A DNA stretch of 64,000 nucleotides from an uncultured Oscillospiraceae bacterium. Lineage in GTDB: Bacteria > Bacillota > Clostridia > Oscillospirales > Oscillospiraceae. Shown here piece after piece: positions 39,031-47,240 of this stretch. Location of the stretch: NCBI GenBank assembly GCA_947631395.1, contig CANRLF010000001.1:62001-126000 (forward strand). The letters are read 5' to 3'. How positions within the stretch are numbered: position 1 is the stretch's first letter; each line of letters begins with the position of its first letter. Made by a program: the position numbers and the translations under genes. The notes below the pieces were generated by a model. The model saw only the letters and a program-made list of their open reading frames with translations. It searched no databases and was not told where the DNA came from.

Positions 39031-39720
39031 GTGACTGAGGCTGAAGTAGGGGCCCTGATGGGTAAATTTTACGCCCAGCGTGAGGCTGAGGAGAAGGCGG
39101 ATAAGCTGGAGCGGTATAAGCGGCTCAACAAATTCGTAAAGCCGGGGCAGATACTGTTCGTGGGCTCGTCGCTCATGGAGCAGTTCCCCATTTTGGAGCT
39201 CATTGAGGGGGAAAAGCTCCCGCTTCTCGTCTATAACCGGGGTATCGGCGGGTACACCACATCGGAGCTTCAAGCGGCTCTCCAGACATGCGTATTTGAC
39301 TTAGCGCCGAAGTACATCTTCATAAACATCGGCACAAATGATTTGAATGGGCCGGATTATGAGGAAAGCAAGCTCATGGCCCGGTATGAGGATATACTGA
39401 GGGCCATAAGGGAGAGACTGCCGGATACGAAGATATTCATGCTGGCCTATTACCCCACGTGCCCGGAGGTGGGGAACAGGAACCCGTATATCCGGGGACT
39501 CTTTCAGTACCGCACCAATGAGCGCATAGAATCGGCAAACCGGGCGGTGAGGGAGCTGGCGGGCAAGATGGGCGCTGAGTTTCTTGATCTCAACGGGTGT
39601 ATAACAGACGAAAAGGGCGATATGAGGGCCGACATCACCGTGGAGGGTATGCACATGTATGCCGACGGGTATAAGCCCATATTGGAGGCCCTGTTGTCGA
39701 TTTTGAGGACACTTGATTGA
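39031..39720 (+). CDS. SGNH-hydrolase (GDSL-like) esterase
   Basis: A 229-residue SGNH-fold protein, probably a carbohydrate deacetylase. The blocks are ILFVGSSLMEQ (nucleophile serine), YNRGIGGYTTSEL (glycine), FINIGTNDLN (asparagine) and EGMHMYADGY with the histidine. The usual catalytic aspartate of the last block (DxxH) is replaced by E (EGMH), which may still serve. No signal peptide is seen, so it acts inside the cell on imported acetylated sugars. It is tightly linked with GH1 and GH43 genes. GTG 39031 is chosen because GAGAGGAG precedes it at good spacing; ATG 39058 is also possible. Confidence 0.85.
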   Translation: MTEAEVGALMGKFYAQREAEEKADKLERYKRLNKFVKPGQILFVGSSLMEQFPILELIEGEKLPLLVYNRGIGGYTTSELQAALQTCVFDLAPKYIFINIGTNDLNGPDYEESKLMARYEDILRAIRERLPDTKIFMLAYYPTCPEVGNRNPYIRGLFQYRTNERIESANRAVRELAGKMGAEFLDLNGCITDEKGDMRADITVEGMHMYADGYKPILEALLSILRTLD

Positions 39721-39739
39721 TTACCTGGGGGTGAAACGC

Positions 39740-41170
39740 GTGAAAAAGCCGGCGTTCAATCCGTACCTGCCGGGGTGGGAGTACGTCCCCGACGGGGAGC
39801 CACACGTCTTTGACGGGCGGGTATATGTCTTTGGCAGTCACGACCGCTTCGGCGGGGACAAATTCTGCGTGGAAAACTACGTCTGCTGGTCGGCCCCGGT
39901 GGACGATCTGGGCGACTGGCGGTGCGAGGGGGAGATATACGATAAAATGCGCGACCCCCTTTGTACCGGGCCTGACAGGCTACTTTTCGCGCCGGACGTT
40001 TGCCGGGGGCCGGACGGGCGGTACTATCTATACTACTGCTTTGATTTTGAGGGCGTGGTATCCGTGGCAGTCTGCGACACGCCCGCCGGAAAATACGAGT
40101 TTTACGGCCACGTCCGCTGGCCTGACGGGACGCTTTTAGGCAGGCGGGAGGGGGATTCCTTCCAGTTCGATCCGGGGCTTCTTAATGACAGCGGGAGGAT
40201 CTATCTATACACCGGCTTTTGCTCGCCGAACCTTTTCGGGGAGATGAAAAAGGTCCCGGACCGGGGGTGCATGGGGGTGGAGCTGGAGGCCGACATGCTC
40301 ACCGTAAAATCGGGCCTCCACTTTATCGCCCCGTGCTGGAGTAACGCCGGGGACACGGATTTTGACGGCCACGAGTTTTTTGAGGCGCCGTCCATGCGGA
40401 AGGTGGGGGGAAAATACTACTTCATCTACTCATCCCTTCTGAGCCACGAGCTGTGCTACGCCACCGGCGATTCGCCCTTAGGGAGCTTTAAGTACGGGGG
40501 GACGGTCATCTCCAACGGGGACATCGGCCTTGAGGGCCTAGGCCCGGAGGAGGCGTCCAACTACACGGGGAACAACCACGGGAGCATCGTGGAGATCGAG
40601 GGCCAGTGGTATGTCTTTTATCACCGGCATACGAATAAGGGGCAATTTTCCCGGCAGGGGTGCGCGGAGAGGATAGAGATACTGCCTGACGGGTCCATTC
40701 CCCAGGTGGAGATGACCAGCTGTGGGCTAAACGGCGGGCCGCTTCCAGGCAAGGGAGTTTATGAGGCGCGAATTGCCTGCAACCTTATGAGCGCCAAGGG
40801 GGCGCGGATGTACCCGGTGGGCGGTGAGATAGAGGACTACCACCCATACTTCACCGAAGGGCCGGACGGCGTTCAGTATATCGCCAACATGACAAGCGAC
40901 TGCCTTACGTGCTTTAAGTATTTTGACCTCACCGGGGTGAAGGGCGTCAGCGTATGGGTCCGGGGCTCCGGCAACGGGAAGCTGCTGGTGGGGACATACG
41001 TGGAAGAGACGGCCCTCGCGTGGATAGATATTGAGCCCACGAGGGAGTGGACGCGCTATCGGGCGTCACTGGAGAGGAACTCCCCGTACCCCGTGACACA
41101 GCTGTGCTTTGTGTATGTGGGCGAGGGAGCGGTGGACTTTTTGAAATTTGAACTGGAGGGCGACGGATGA
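39740..41170 (+). CDS. GH43-family glycoside hydrolase
   Basis: A 476-residue five-bladed beta-propeller enzyme with a C-terminal beta-sandwich. Family 43 enzymes act as arabinofuranosidases, xylosidases or galactosidases and invert the sugar. FNPYLPGWEYVPDGEPHVFDG at the start includes the general base D18, FAPDVCRGPDGRYYLYYCF is the second blade, and FEAPSMRKVGGKYYFIYSS includes the acid glutamate (HEFFEAPS). The last 140 residues resemble a carbohydrate-binding module. No signal peptide. GTG 39740 follows GGGGGTG; an ATG at 39713 overlaps the previous gene. It ends four bases into the GH78 gene. Confidence 0.9.
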   Translation: MKKPAFNPYLPGWEYVPDGEPHVFDGRVYVFGSHDRFGGDKFCVENYVCWSAPVDDLGDWRCEGEIYDKMRDPLCTGPDRLLFAPDVCRGPDGRYYLYYCFDFEGVVSVAVCDTPAGKYEFYGHVRWPDGTLLGRREGDSFQFDPGLLNDSGRIYLYTGFCSPNLFGEMKKVPDRGCMGVELEADMLTVKSGLHFIAPCWSNAGDTDFDGHEFFEAPSMRKVGGKYYFIYSSLLSHELCYATGDSPLGSFKYGGTVISNGDIGLEGLGPEEASNYTGNNHGSIVEIEGQWYVFYHRHTNKGQFSRQGCAERIEILPDGSIPQVEMTSCGLNGGPLPGKGVYEARIACNLMSAKGARMYPVGGEIEDYHPYFTEGPDGVQYIANMTSDCLTCFKYFDLTGVKGVSVWVRGSGNGKLLVGTYVEETALAWIDIEPTREWTRYRASLERNSPYPVTQLCFVYVGEGAVDFLKFELEGDG

Positions 41171-43911
41171 AAATAACAGGGATAAAAGTAAACGGTATAG
41201 CTCAGCCCCTTGGGTACGACTTTTCCCATGTCACCGTGAGCTTTCGCGTGGAGGGGACGGAGAGCAAGAAAAGCGCCGGGAGCGCCGTTACCATCGCGAA
41301 GGACCCGGAATTTCGGGACGTCGTCGCCGAAAAGGCCGGGGAGCTTACGTGCTCCTGCGTGACATTTGACCTGAGCCTCGCGCCCAGGACGCGGTATTAC
41401 GTGGGGGTGTCCGTCACCGGCGACCGGGGGGACTGCGCCCGGGGCGAGAGCTTTTTTGAGACGGGCAAGCTGGGCGAGGCTTGGCTTGGCCGGTGGATCG
41501 GCCAACAGCCGGGGGACGACTTCCACCCGGAATTTGAAAAGAGCTTCACTCTCGCCAAAAAGCCGGTTTCCGCAAGGCTCTACATCACGGGACTGGGGCT
41601 TTTTGAGGCGGAGATAAACGGGAAAAAGGTGGGCTCTGACCGGCTGGCACCGTTTTTCAACGACTATAACGAGGCCGTTCAGGTCTGTACCTACGACGTG
41701 ACCGATATGCTGGCATCGGAAAATCGCATCTCGGTAAAGCTGGGAAACGGCTGGTATAAGGGCAGGCTGGGCTATGAGGGGGCCAGCGCGGTGTACGGGG
41801 ACAGATTCGCGCTGATCGCCGAGCTCCGCGCGGTGCACGCGGACGGGAGCGAGGAGGTCATCGCCACGGATGACAGCTGGACATACCGGCCGAGTGAGGT
41901 AACCTTTTCCGATATATACGACGGCGAGACCATTGACAGGACCGTGTCCGGGAAGAGCGTACAGGCGCGGACGCTGGAGATGGACAGGCGTCTTTCTGAC
42001 CGCATGAGCCCGCCGCTGACGGAGGAGCTGGAGCTTCCGGTACGGGAGATCATCCACACACCCGCCGGTGAGACGGTGCTGGATTTCGGGCAGAATTTCT
42101 CGGGCTTTGTGCGCTTTCACGCGGATTTTTCCTGGGGGACGAGGATCGTGCTCACCCACGGGGAGATACTTCAAAACGGCAACTTCTACAACGACAACTA
42201 CCGCACGGCAAAGGTGCGGGTGGAGTACATATCCGGCGGGGTAAACGAGTGGGTGAGCCCCACGTTTACCTATATGGGCTTCCGCTATGTAAAGGTGGAG
42301 GGATGGCCGGACGAGTTCAAGGTTGAGGACTTCCGGGGAGTGGTGCTCCACTCGGAAATGGAGCGCACGGGGAGGCTGACTACCGGTCATAAGGGGGTAA
42401 ACCGCCTTGTGGAAAACGGCCTCTGGGGGCTGCGGTCTAATTTCGTTGACATGCCCACGGACTGCCCACAGCGGGACGAGCGGCTGGGGTGGACGGGGGA
42501 CGCCCAGGTATTTGCCCCCACGGCCAGCTTCTTCATGGACACAAGGGCCTTTTACCGCAAATTCCTGTGGGATCTGCGGACCGACCAGGTAAAGCACGGC
42601 GGCGCTGTGGCGGCATATCTGCCTAACTTCGGCGGCGCGCCGGAGGGGGCGGCGGCCTGGGCCGACGCGGCGGCGTTTATACCGGATACCGTCTATGAGG
42701 CATTTGCCGACGAGGGACTTTTGCGGGAGCAGTATCCCCTCATGCGGGACTGGGTGGAGTGGATGGCCCGGTGCGACTTGGAGCGCCACGGGCGGCAGAC
42801 ATATCTTTTCGACTGCAACTTCACCTTCGGCGACTGGCTGGCTATGGATGGCGTCACGGACCAGAGCATGAAGGGCGGCACCGAGGACGGATATGTGGGG
42901 AGCGTATATTTCTACGCCTCCACCGTAAAGACCGCGAGAGCCGCGCGGACGCTGGGGTATACCGAGGACGCGGAGAAATACGAAAAGCTTGCGGAGAACA
43001 TCAAGGCCGCGATTTTGAATGAATATTTCACCCCGTCGGGAAGGCTGGCCATCAGCACCCAGGCCGGGTACATAACGGCCCTGAAATTCGGGCTATACCG
43101 GGACAAGGCGGCCATGGTCCGGGGACTTCGAGCGAGGCTGAAGCTGGACGGATACCGCATAAAGTGCGGATTCGTGGGAGCGCCGCTGCTGTGCGAGACG
43201 CTGGCGGAGAACGGCATGGGGGATATAGCCCTTCATATGTTCCTGTCCCACGATTTCCCCAGCTGGCTCCACTGTGTGGATCTGGGGGCCACCACCATAT
43301 GGGAGCGGTGGAACTCGGTACTGGACGACGGCTCCATATCCGGCACGGGTATGAACTCCCTCAATCACTACGCCTACGGCTCCGTTATAAATTACGCCGT
43401 CCGGCACCTGGCGGGGCTTCGCCCGGCGGCACCGGGATATAAAAAGGCGGTTATAGAGCCCACGATTGACGCAAGGCTGGGGCACTTGGAGTGCGAATAT
43501 CTCTCGCCCTACGGCAAGTACGCAGTGAGCTGGAAGATAGGGGATAACGGGGAGCTTAGCGTACATGTGACCGTGCCATTTGACTGCGAGGCCACGCTCA
43601 AGCTCCCGGAGAGGGAGGATGAGAGGCTCTTCGCGGGGGAGCACGAGATCGTATACCGCCCGAAGAGGGACTACCGCTGTATCTATACCTGGGAGTCGCT
43701 TCTGGGGGACGTGGCGGCGGACCCGTCGGCGGTGGATGCCGTGGGGAAGGTAAGTCCCGGCCTTGCCGCTATGGCGGAGAGCGGGGATGTGGAAAATCTC
43801 GGTCTTACACTCCGGGAGCTTCGGGAGATGCCCTGGTTCGGCTTTGGGCCGGAGGAAATGGACAAGGTTGCTGACGTGCTATTTAAGCATGAATATAAAA
43901 AGGAGGACTAA
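41167..43911 (+). CDS. GH78 alpha-L-rhamnosidase
   Basis: A 914-residue cytosolic alpha-L-rhamnosidase that inverts the sugar and frees L-rhamnose from flavonoid glycosides or rhamnogalacturonan pieces. The N-terminal half has Ig- and lectin-like domains; the (alpha/alpha)6 catalytic barrel begins near 400. DCPQRDERLGWTGD gives E438, and TTIWERWNS gives E713, matching family catalytic acids. YLFDCNFTFGDWLA is a further family block. After the last beta domain there is an extra tail of some 75 residues (from about 835). The start overlaps the GH43 stop by four bases. A second GH78 starts at 63780. Confidence 0.94.
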   Translation: MKITGIKVNGIAQPLGYDFSHVTVSFRVEGTESKKSAGSAVTIAKDPEFRDVVAEKAGELTCSCVTFDLSLAPRTRYYVGVSVTGDRGDCARGESFFETGKLGEAWLGRWIGQQPGDDFHPEFEKSFTLAKKPVSARLYITGLGLFEAEINGKKVGSDRLAPFFNDYNEAVQVCTYDVTDMLASENRISVKLGNGWYKGRLGYEGASAVYGDRFALIAELRAVHADGSEEVIATDDSWTYRPSEVTFSDIYDGETIDRTVSGKSVQARTLEMDRRLSDRMSPPLTEELELPVREIIHTPAGETVLDFGQNFSGFVRFHADFSWGTRIVLTHGEILQNGNFYNDNYRTAKVRVEYISGGVNEWVSPTFTYMGFRYVKVEGWPDEFKVEDFRGVVLHSEMERTGRLTTGHKGVNRLVENGLWGLRSNFVDMPTDCPQRDERLGWTGDAQVFAPTASFFMDTRAFYRKFLWDLRTDQVKHGGAVAAYLPNFGGAPEGAAAWADAAAFIPDTVYEAFADEGLLREQYPLMRDWVEWMARCDLERHGRQTYLFDCNFTFGDWLAMDGVTDQSMKGGTEDGYVGSVYFYASTVKTARAARTLGYTEDAEKYEKLAENIKAAILNEYFTPSGRLAISTQAGYITALKFGLYRDKAAMVRGLRARLKLDGYRIKCGFVGAPLLCETLAENGMGDIALHMFLSHDFPSWLHCVDLGATTIWERWNSVLDDGSISGTGMNSLNHYAYGSVINYAVRHLAGLRPAAPGYKKAVIEPTIDARLGHLECEYLSPYGKYAVSWKIGDNGELSVHVTVPFDCEATLKLPEREDERLFAGEHEIVYRPKRDYRCIYTWESLLGDVAADPSAVDAVGKVSPGLAAMAESGDVENLGLTLRELREMPWFGFGPEEMDKVADVLFKHEYKKED

Positions 43912-43915
43912 CGCC

Positions 43916-45664
43916 ATGGTCGATTTAAGAGCGCGGCCCTTTAATTTAAACGACGAGCAGGTAAAGTGGGTGGAGGAGACACTGGCCTCCATGACCCTGC
44001 GGGAGAAGGTGGGGCAGGTATTTTGCCCCATGGGGTATGCCAGCGACGACTCATCCCTCCACCACACGGTGGCGGAGCTGGGGGTTGGCGGTATGATGTA
44101 CCGGCCCGGCGCGGCGGCTGAAATTCAGAGTACCCACCGACGGATACAGGAGATGGCGAAAATACCGCTGCTTTTAGCCGCCAATACGGAGTGCGGGGGA
44201 AACGGCCTTGCCTTCGAGGGTGTGAGCTTTGGCGCGCCAATGGCCGTGGCGGCCACCGGTGACCCGGAGTACGCCTATAAGATGGGGAAGGTGGCCTGCT
44301 CCGAGGGGGCGGCAATGGGCCTTAACTGGTCCTTCGCGCCCATTGTGGACATCGACATGGAGTTCCATAACCCCATCACCAACACCAGGACCTTCGGCTC
44401 CGACGTGGAGCGGGTCATCGCCTGCGGCAGCCGGTACATGGACGCCGCCGACGAGGAGAACGTGGCCGTGTCCATAAAGCACTTCCCCGGCGACGGCGTG
44501 GACGAGCGTGACCAGCACATTTTGACAAGCGTCAATTCCCTGACAGCGGAAAAGTGGACGGAGACCTACGGCAAGGTCTATAAGACCCTCATCGACAAGG
44601 GGGCCAAGACCGTGATGGTGGGCCACATCGCCCAGCCGGCGTGGACGAAGAAGATTGATCCCGACGCCACGAGGCGCGAGACGCTTCTGCCCGCCACGCT
44701 AAACCCCGCCATTTTGCAGGGGCTTTTGCGTGGGGAGTTAGGCTTCAATGGACTTATCTCCACCGACGCCACGCCAATGGTGGGGTTTGCCTCAGCTATG
44801 CCGAGGCGCATGTCGGTACCCAGGGCAATAGAGGCCGGGTGCGACATGATACTCTTTAATAAAAATCTGGACGAGGACTACGGGTATCTTCTCGAGGGCG
44901 TGGAAAAGGGGCTTGTGACTATGAAGCGCCTTGACGAGGCGGTGACGAGGATTTTGGCCACGAAGGCGTCACTGGGACTTCCCGAGAAAAAGGCCGCCGG
45001 GACCATCGTCCCCGGCCCCGAGGCCCTGTCCGTCGTGGGCTGTGAGGAGCATAGACGCTGGGCCAATGAGTGCGCGGACAGGTCCGTGACGCTGGTGAGG
45101 GATACCCAGAGCCTCCTGCCCCTGTCGCCTGAAAAGACGAAGAGGGTGTACCTCAACGTCATACAGAAAAGCCCCGACCCCTCAGACCCGCTGGTACAGC
45201 AGTGGAGGGCGCTTTTTGAGAAGGAGGGCTTTGAGGTCACTGTCCGTGACAGGCGAACCACCATCGAGCCCGCGGACTTCTCTGACCCCGATCTTCCGCC
45301 TGAGAAACAGGCAATGCTGAATGAGATGTACCGGAGCGTGGAGGAGATGAAGCGCAGCTATGACCTGTATGTCTACGTCTGCAATATGCAAAACGCCTCA
45401 AATAACACTACACTCCGCTTAAACTGGAACGTGACCTTTGGCCTTGGGGACGACGCGCCGTGGCTCACAAGCGAGATACCGGTGCTGATGATCTCCACCG
45501 CATGCCCCTATCACCTCTTTGACGCGCCAATGGTAGAGACGTACATTAACGCCTATGCCAATACGCCGGTCATAGCCGGAGCCGTCATGGATAAGCTCAT
45601 GGGCAGGAGCGAATTTAAGGGGCAGAGCCCCATCGACCCGCTGTGTGGGAAGGATTACATATGA
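43916..45664 (+). CDS. GH3-family glycoside hydrolase, first copy
   Basis: A 582-residue family 3 enzyme, without signal peptide. Segments VKWVEETLASMTLREKVGQV, SIKHFPGDGVDERDQH (188-201) and GLISTDATPMVGF with the candidate nucleophile D284 place it near beta-N-acetylhexosaminidase (NagZ-like) and beta-glucosidase groups. The C-terminal half is the shorter sandwich domain. Substrate is uncertain: glucosyl, xylosyl or N-acetylglucosaminyl units. ATG 43916 follows AAAAGGAGGAC; the longer frame from 43763 lies inside the GH78 gene. The last four bases overlap the nucleoside-hydrolase-like gene. A paralogue is found at 50266. Confidence 0.9.
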   Translation: MVDLRARPFNLNDEQVKWVEETLASMTLREKVGQVFCPMGYASDDSSLHHTVAELGVGGMMYRPGAAAEIQSTHRRIQEMAKIPLLLAANTECGGNGLAFEGVSFGAPMAVAATGDPEYAYKMGKVACSEGAAMGLNWSFAPIVDIDMEFHNPITNTRTFGSDVERVIACGSRYMDAADEENVAVSIKHFPGDGVDERDQHILTSVNSLTAEKWTETYGKVYKTLIDKGAKTVMVGHIAQPAWTKKIDPDATRRETLLPATLNPAILQGLLRGELGFNGLISTDATPMVGFASAMPRRMSVPRAIEAGCDMILFNKNLDEDYGYLLEGVEKGLVTMKRLDEAVTRILATKASLGLPEKKAAGTIVPGPEALSVVGCEEHRRWANECADRSVTLVRDTQSLLPLSPEKTKRVYLNVIQKSPDPSDPLVQQWRALFEKEGFEVTVRDRRTTIEPADFSDPDLPPEKQAMLNEMYRSVEEMKRSYDLYVYVCNMQNASNNTTLRLNWNVTFGLGDDAPWLTSEIPVLMISTACPYHLFDAPMVETYINAYANTPVIAGAVMDKLMGRSEFKGQSPIDPLCGKDYI

Positions 45665-46578
45665 AAAGAGCGGACATTCTGGCGCGATTAGGCTTTTCCG
45701 TGCCGGAGGCGGCGAAGATACGGGTAATAGTGGATTCTGATGCCAAGAACGAGGCCGACGACCAGTACGCCATAGTCCACTTCCTCCTGTCGCCCACCAT
45801 GGACGTGAGGGCCGTCACCGCCGCCCATTTTGAGGGCAAGGCGGGGGACGGCGGGAGCATGGAGCGCAGCTTTCGGGAGATCGAAAAGCTTCTTGAGCTC
45901 ATGGAGATAGAGGACGTGCCGGCCCTGAAGGGGCAGAGAGGTTCTGAAGATGCTGAGCTTTCCGATGGGGTAAAATTCATTATCGACGAGGCCCGAAAGG
46001 ACGATCCGCGGCCGCTGTATGTGGCGATTTTGGGGGCGGCTACAAACTTAGCGGCGGCGCTGAGGGCCGCGCCGGACATCGGGGAGAGGATAACCGCCGT
46101 GTGGAACGGCGGTGGGCCGTACCCCGCGGGGAGGCCGGAATTTAACGTGGCGCAGGACCCGGAGGCGGCGCGGACGTTGCTTGAAAGCTCAGCTCAGGTG
46201 TGGCAGATACCACAGGATGTGTACGCCGCCTTTGAGGTGACGCTTGCGGAGCTCGCGGCGCGGGTGCGGCCCTGTGGGAAGATAGGGGAGTACCTGTTTA
46301 CACAGCTTGTGGAGGATAATTTACGGGAGTTTGACCCGAAATTCCTTCTCCGGGCCGGGGAGAACTGGACCCTGGGGGACAACGCAACGGTGGCGGCGCT
46401 CCTGATGAGCCGCTTCCGGGGTAACTGGTACACAAGGCCCGCGCCGAAAATAAACGGCGGACTTACATATGAGGACGACCCGGAGGGCAAGGAGATAAGG
46501 GTCTATACTGGGCTGGACACGCGCATGGCCCTTGAGGATCTTTTCGCCAAGCTCGCCCTTGTGTACGGAAGAAATTAA
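45661..46578 (+). CDS. Nucleoside-hydrolase-like protein
   Basis: A 305-residue protein of the inosine-uridine hydrolase fold. The calcium site motif is visible as VIVDSDAKNEADDQYAI (D25, D27, D33, D34), and GAATNLAAALRAAPD is a typical strand-helix. The second-half motif TLGDNATVAALL has the distal aspartate. It is unusual to find a nucleoside hydrolase inside a glycan operon; the fold also splits other N- or O-ribosides and such genes recur in clostridial glycan loci, so its real substrate may be a pentosyl conjugate. It overlaps the GH3 gene by four bases (ATGA). Confidence 0.82.
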   Translation: MKRADILARLGFSVPEAAKIRVIVDSDAKNEADDQYAIVHFLLSPTMDVRAVTAAHFEGKAGDGGSMERSFREIEKLLELMEIEDVPALKGQRGSEDAELSDGVKFIIDEARKDDPRPLYVAILGAATNLAAALRAAPDIGERITAVWNGGGPYPAGRPEFNVAQDPEAARTLLESSAQVWQIPQDVYAAFEVTLAELAARVRPCGKIGEYLFTQLVEDNLREFDPKFLLRAGENWTLGDNATVAALLMSRFRGNWYTRPAPKINGGLTYEDDPEGKEIRVYTGLDTRMALEDLFAKLALVYGRN

Positions 46579-46593
46579 AAAGGAGGAACAGAC

Positions 46594-47229
46594 ATGAAAG
46601 CCATTATATTTGACCTTGACGGGGTCATCTGCTTTACCGACGAGTATCACTACCTTGCGTGGAAGAAGCTGGCCGACAGGCTGGGGATAGAGTTTGACCG
46701 GGAGATAAATAACCGCCTGAGAGGCGTGTCACGCATGGCGAGCCTGGAGATTATTTTGGAAAAATGGCATGGCGAGCCATTTACCCAGGAACAGAAGGAG
46801 GCCTTCGCCGCGGAGAAGAACGACATCTACCGGGAGAGCCTGAAGGCCATGAGCCCGGCGGATCTTGCCCCGGAGACCAAGGCGGCGCTGATTGAGCTAC
46901 GTAATCGCGGATACAAGCTGGCTATCGGTTCCTCCAGCAAAAATACACCCTTTATTTTGGGGCAGATCGGACTTGGGGACTTTTTTGACGCCATATCCGA
47001 CGGGAACAACATAACCCGCTCCAAGCCCGACCCGGAGGTCTTTTTAAAGGCTGCGGAGTTTTTGGGGCTGGATCCCGCCGAATGCCTCGTGGTGGAGGAC
47101 GCGGTGTCCGGAGCCGAGGCGGGCCACGCCGGGGGCTTTAAGGTGGCTTGCGTGGGCGATGCGGCCAGCGTGGGCGTGGGAGATTGGAACATGGGGGGCT
47201 TTACGGAGCTTCTTGACATCTGCAAGTAA
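46594..47229 (+). CDS. pgmB: Beta-phosphoglucomutase
   Basis: A 211-residue HAD-superfamily enzyme that moves phosphate between C1 and C6 of beta-D-glucose. The first motif FDLDGVICFTDEYHYLAWKKLAD contains D7 and D9, the phosphorylated aspartate and its acid; RLRGVSRMASLE is the cap-domain specificity loop and SSSKNTPF the second motif; GLDPAECLVVEDAVSG is the metal-binding end. It usually works with sugar phosphorylases. No phosphorylase is seen here, although one of the hydrolase-like genes may act that way. The start follows AAAAGGAGGAACAG, 15 bases after the previous gene. Confidence 0.92.
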   Translation: MKAIIFDLDGVICFTDEYHYLAWKKLADRLGIEFDREINNRLRGVSRMASLEIILEKWHGEPFTQEQKEAFAAEKNDIYRESLKAMSPADLAPETKAALIELRNRGYKLAIGSSSKNTPFILGQIGLGDFFDAISDGNNITRSKPDPEVFLKAAEFLGLDPAECLVVEDAVSGAEAGHAGGFKVACVGDAASVGVGDWNMGGFTELLDICK

Positions 47230-47240
47230 GGAGCGGCCAC

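Noticed and set aside
41056..42789. 577-residue minus-strand open frame
   Set aside because: Antisense to the GH78 gene, without recognisable domains.
43763..43915. N-terminal extension of the first GH3 enzyme
   Set aside because: It overlaps the GH78 gene. ATG 43916 has an AGGAGGA site and gives the same start as the GH3 paralogue.
46594..47229. Sugar phosphorylase operon, suggested by pgmB
   Set aside because: No GH65, GH94, GH112 or GH130 pattern was found among the neighbours, so the source of beta-glucose 1-phosphate stays open.
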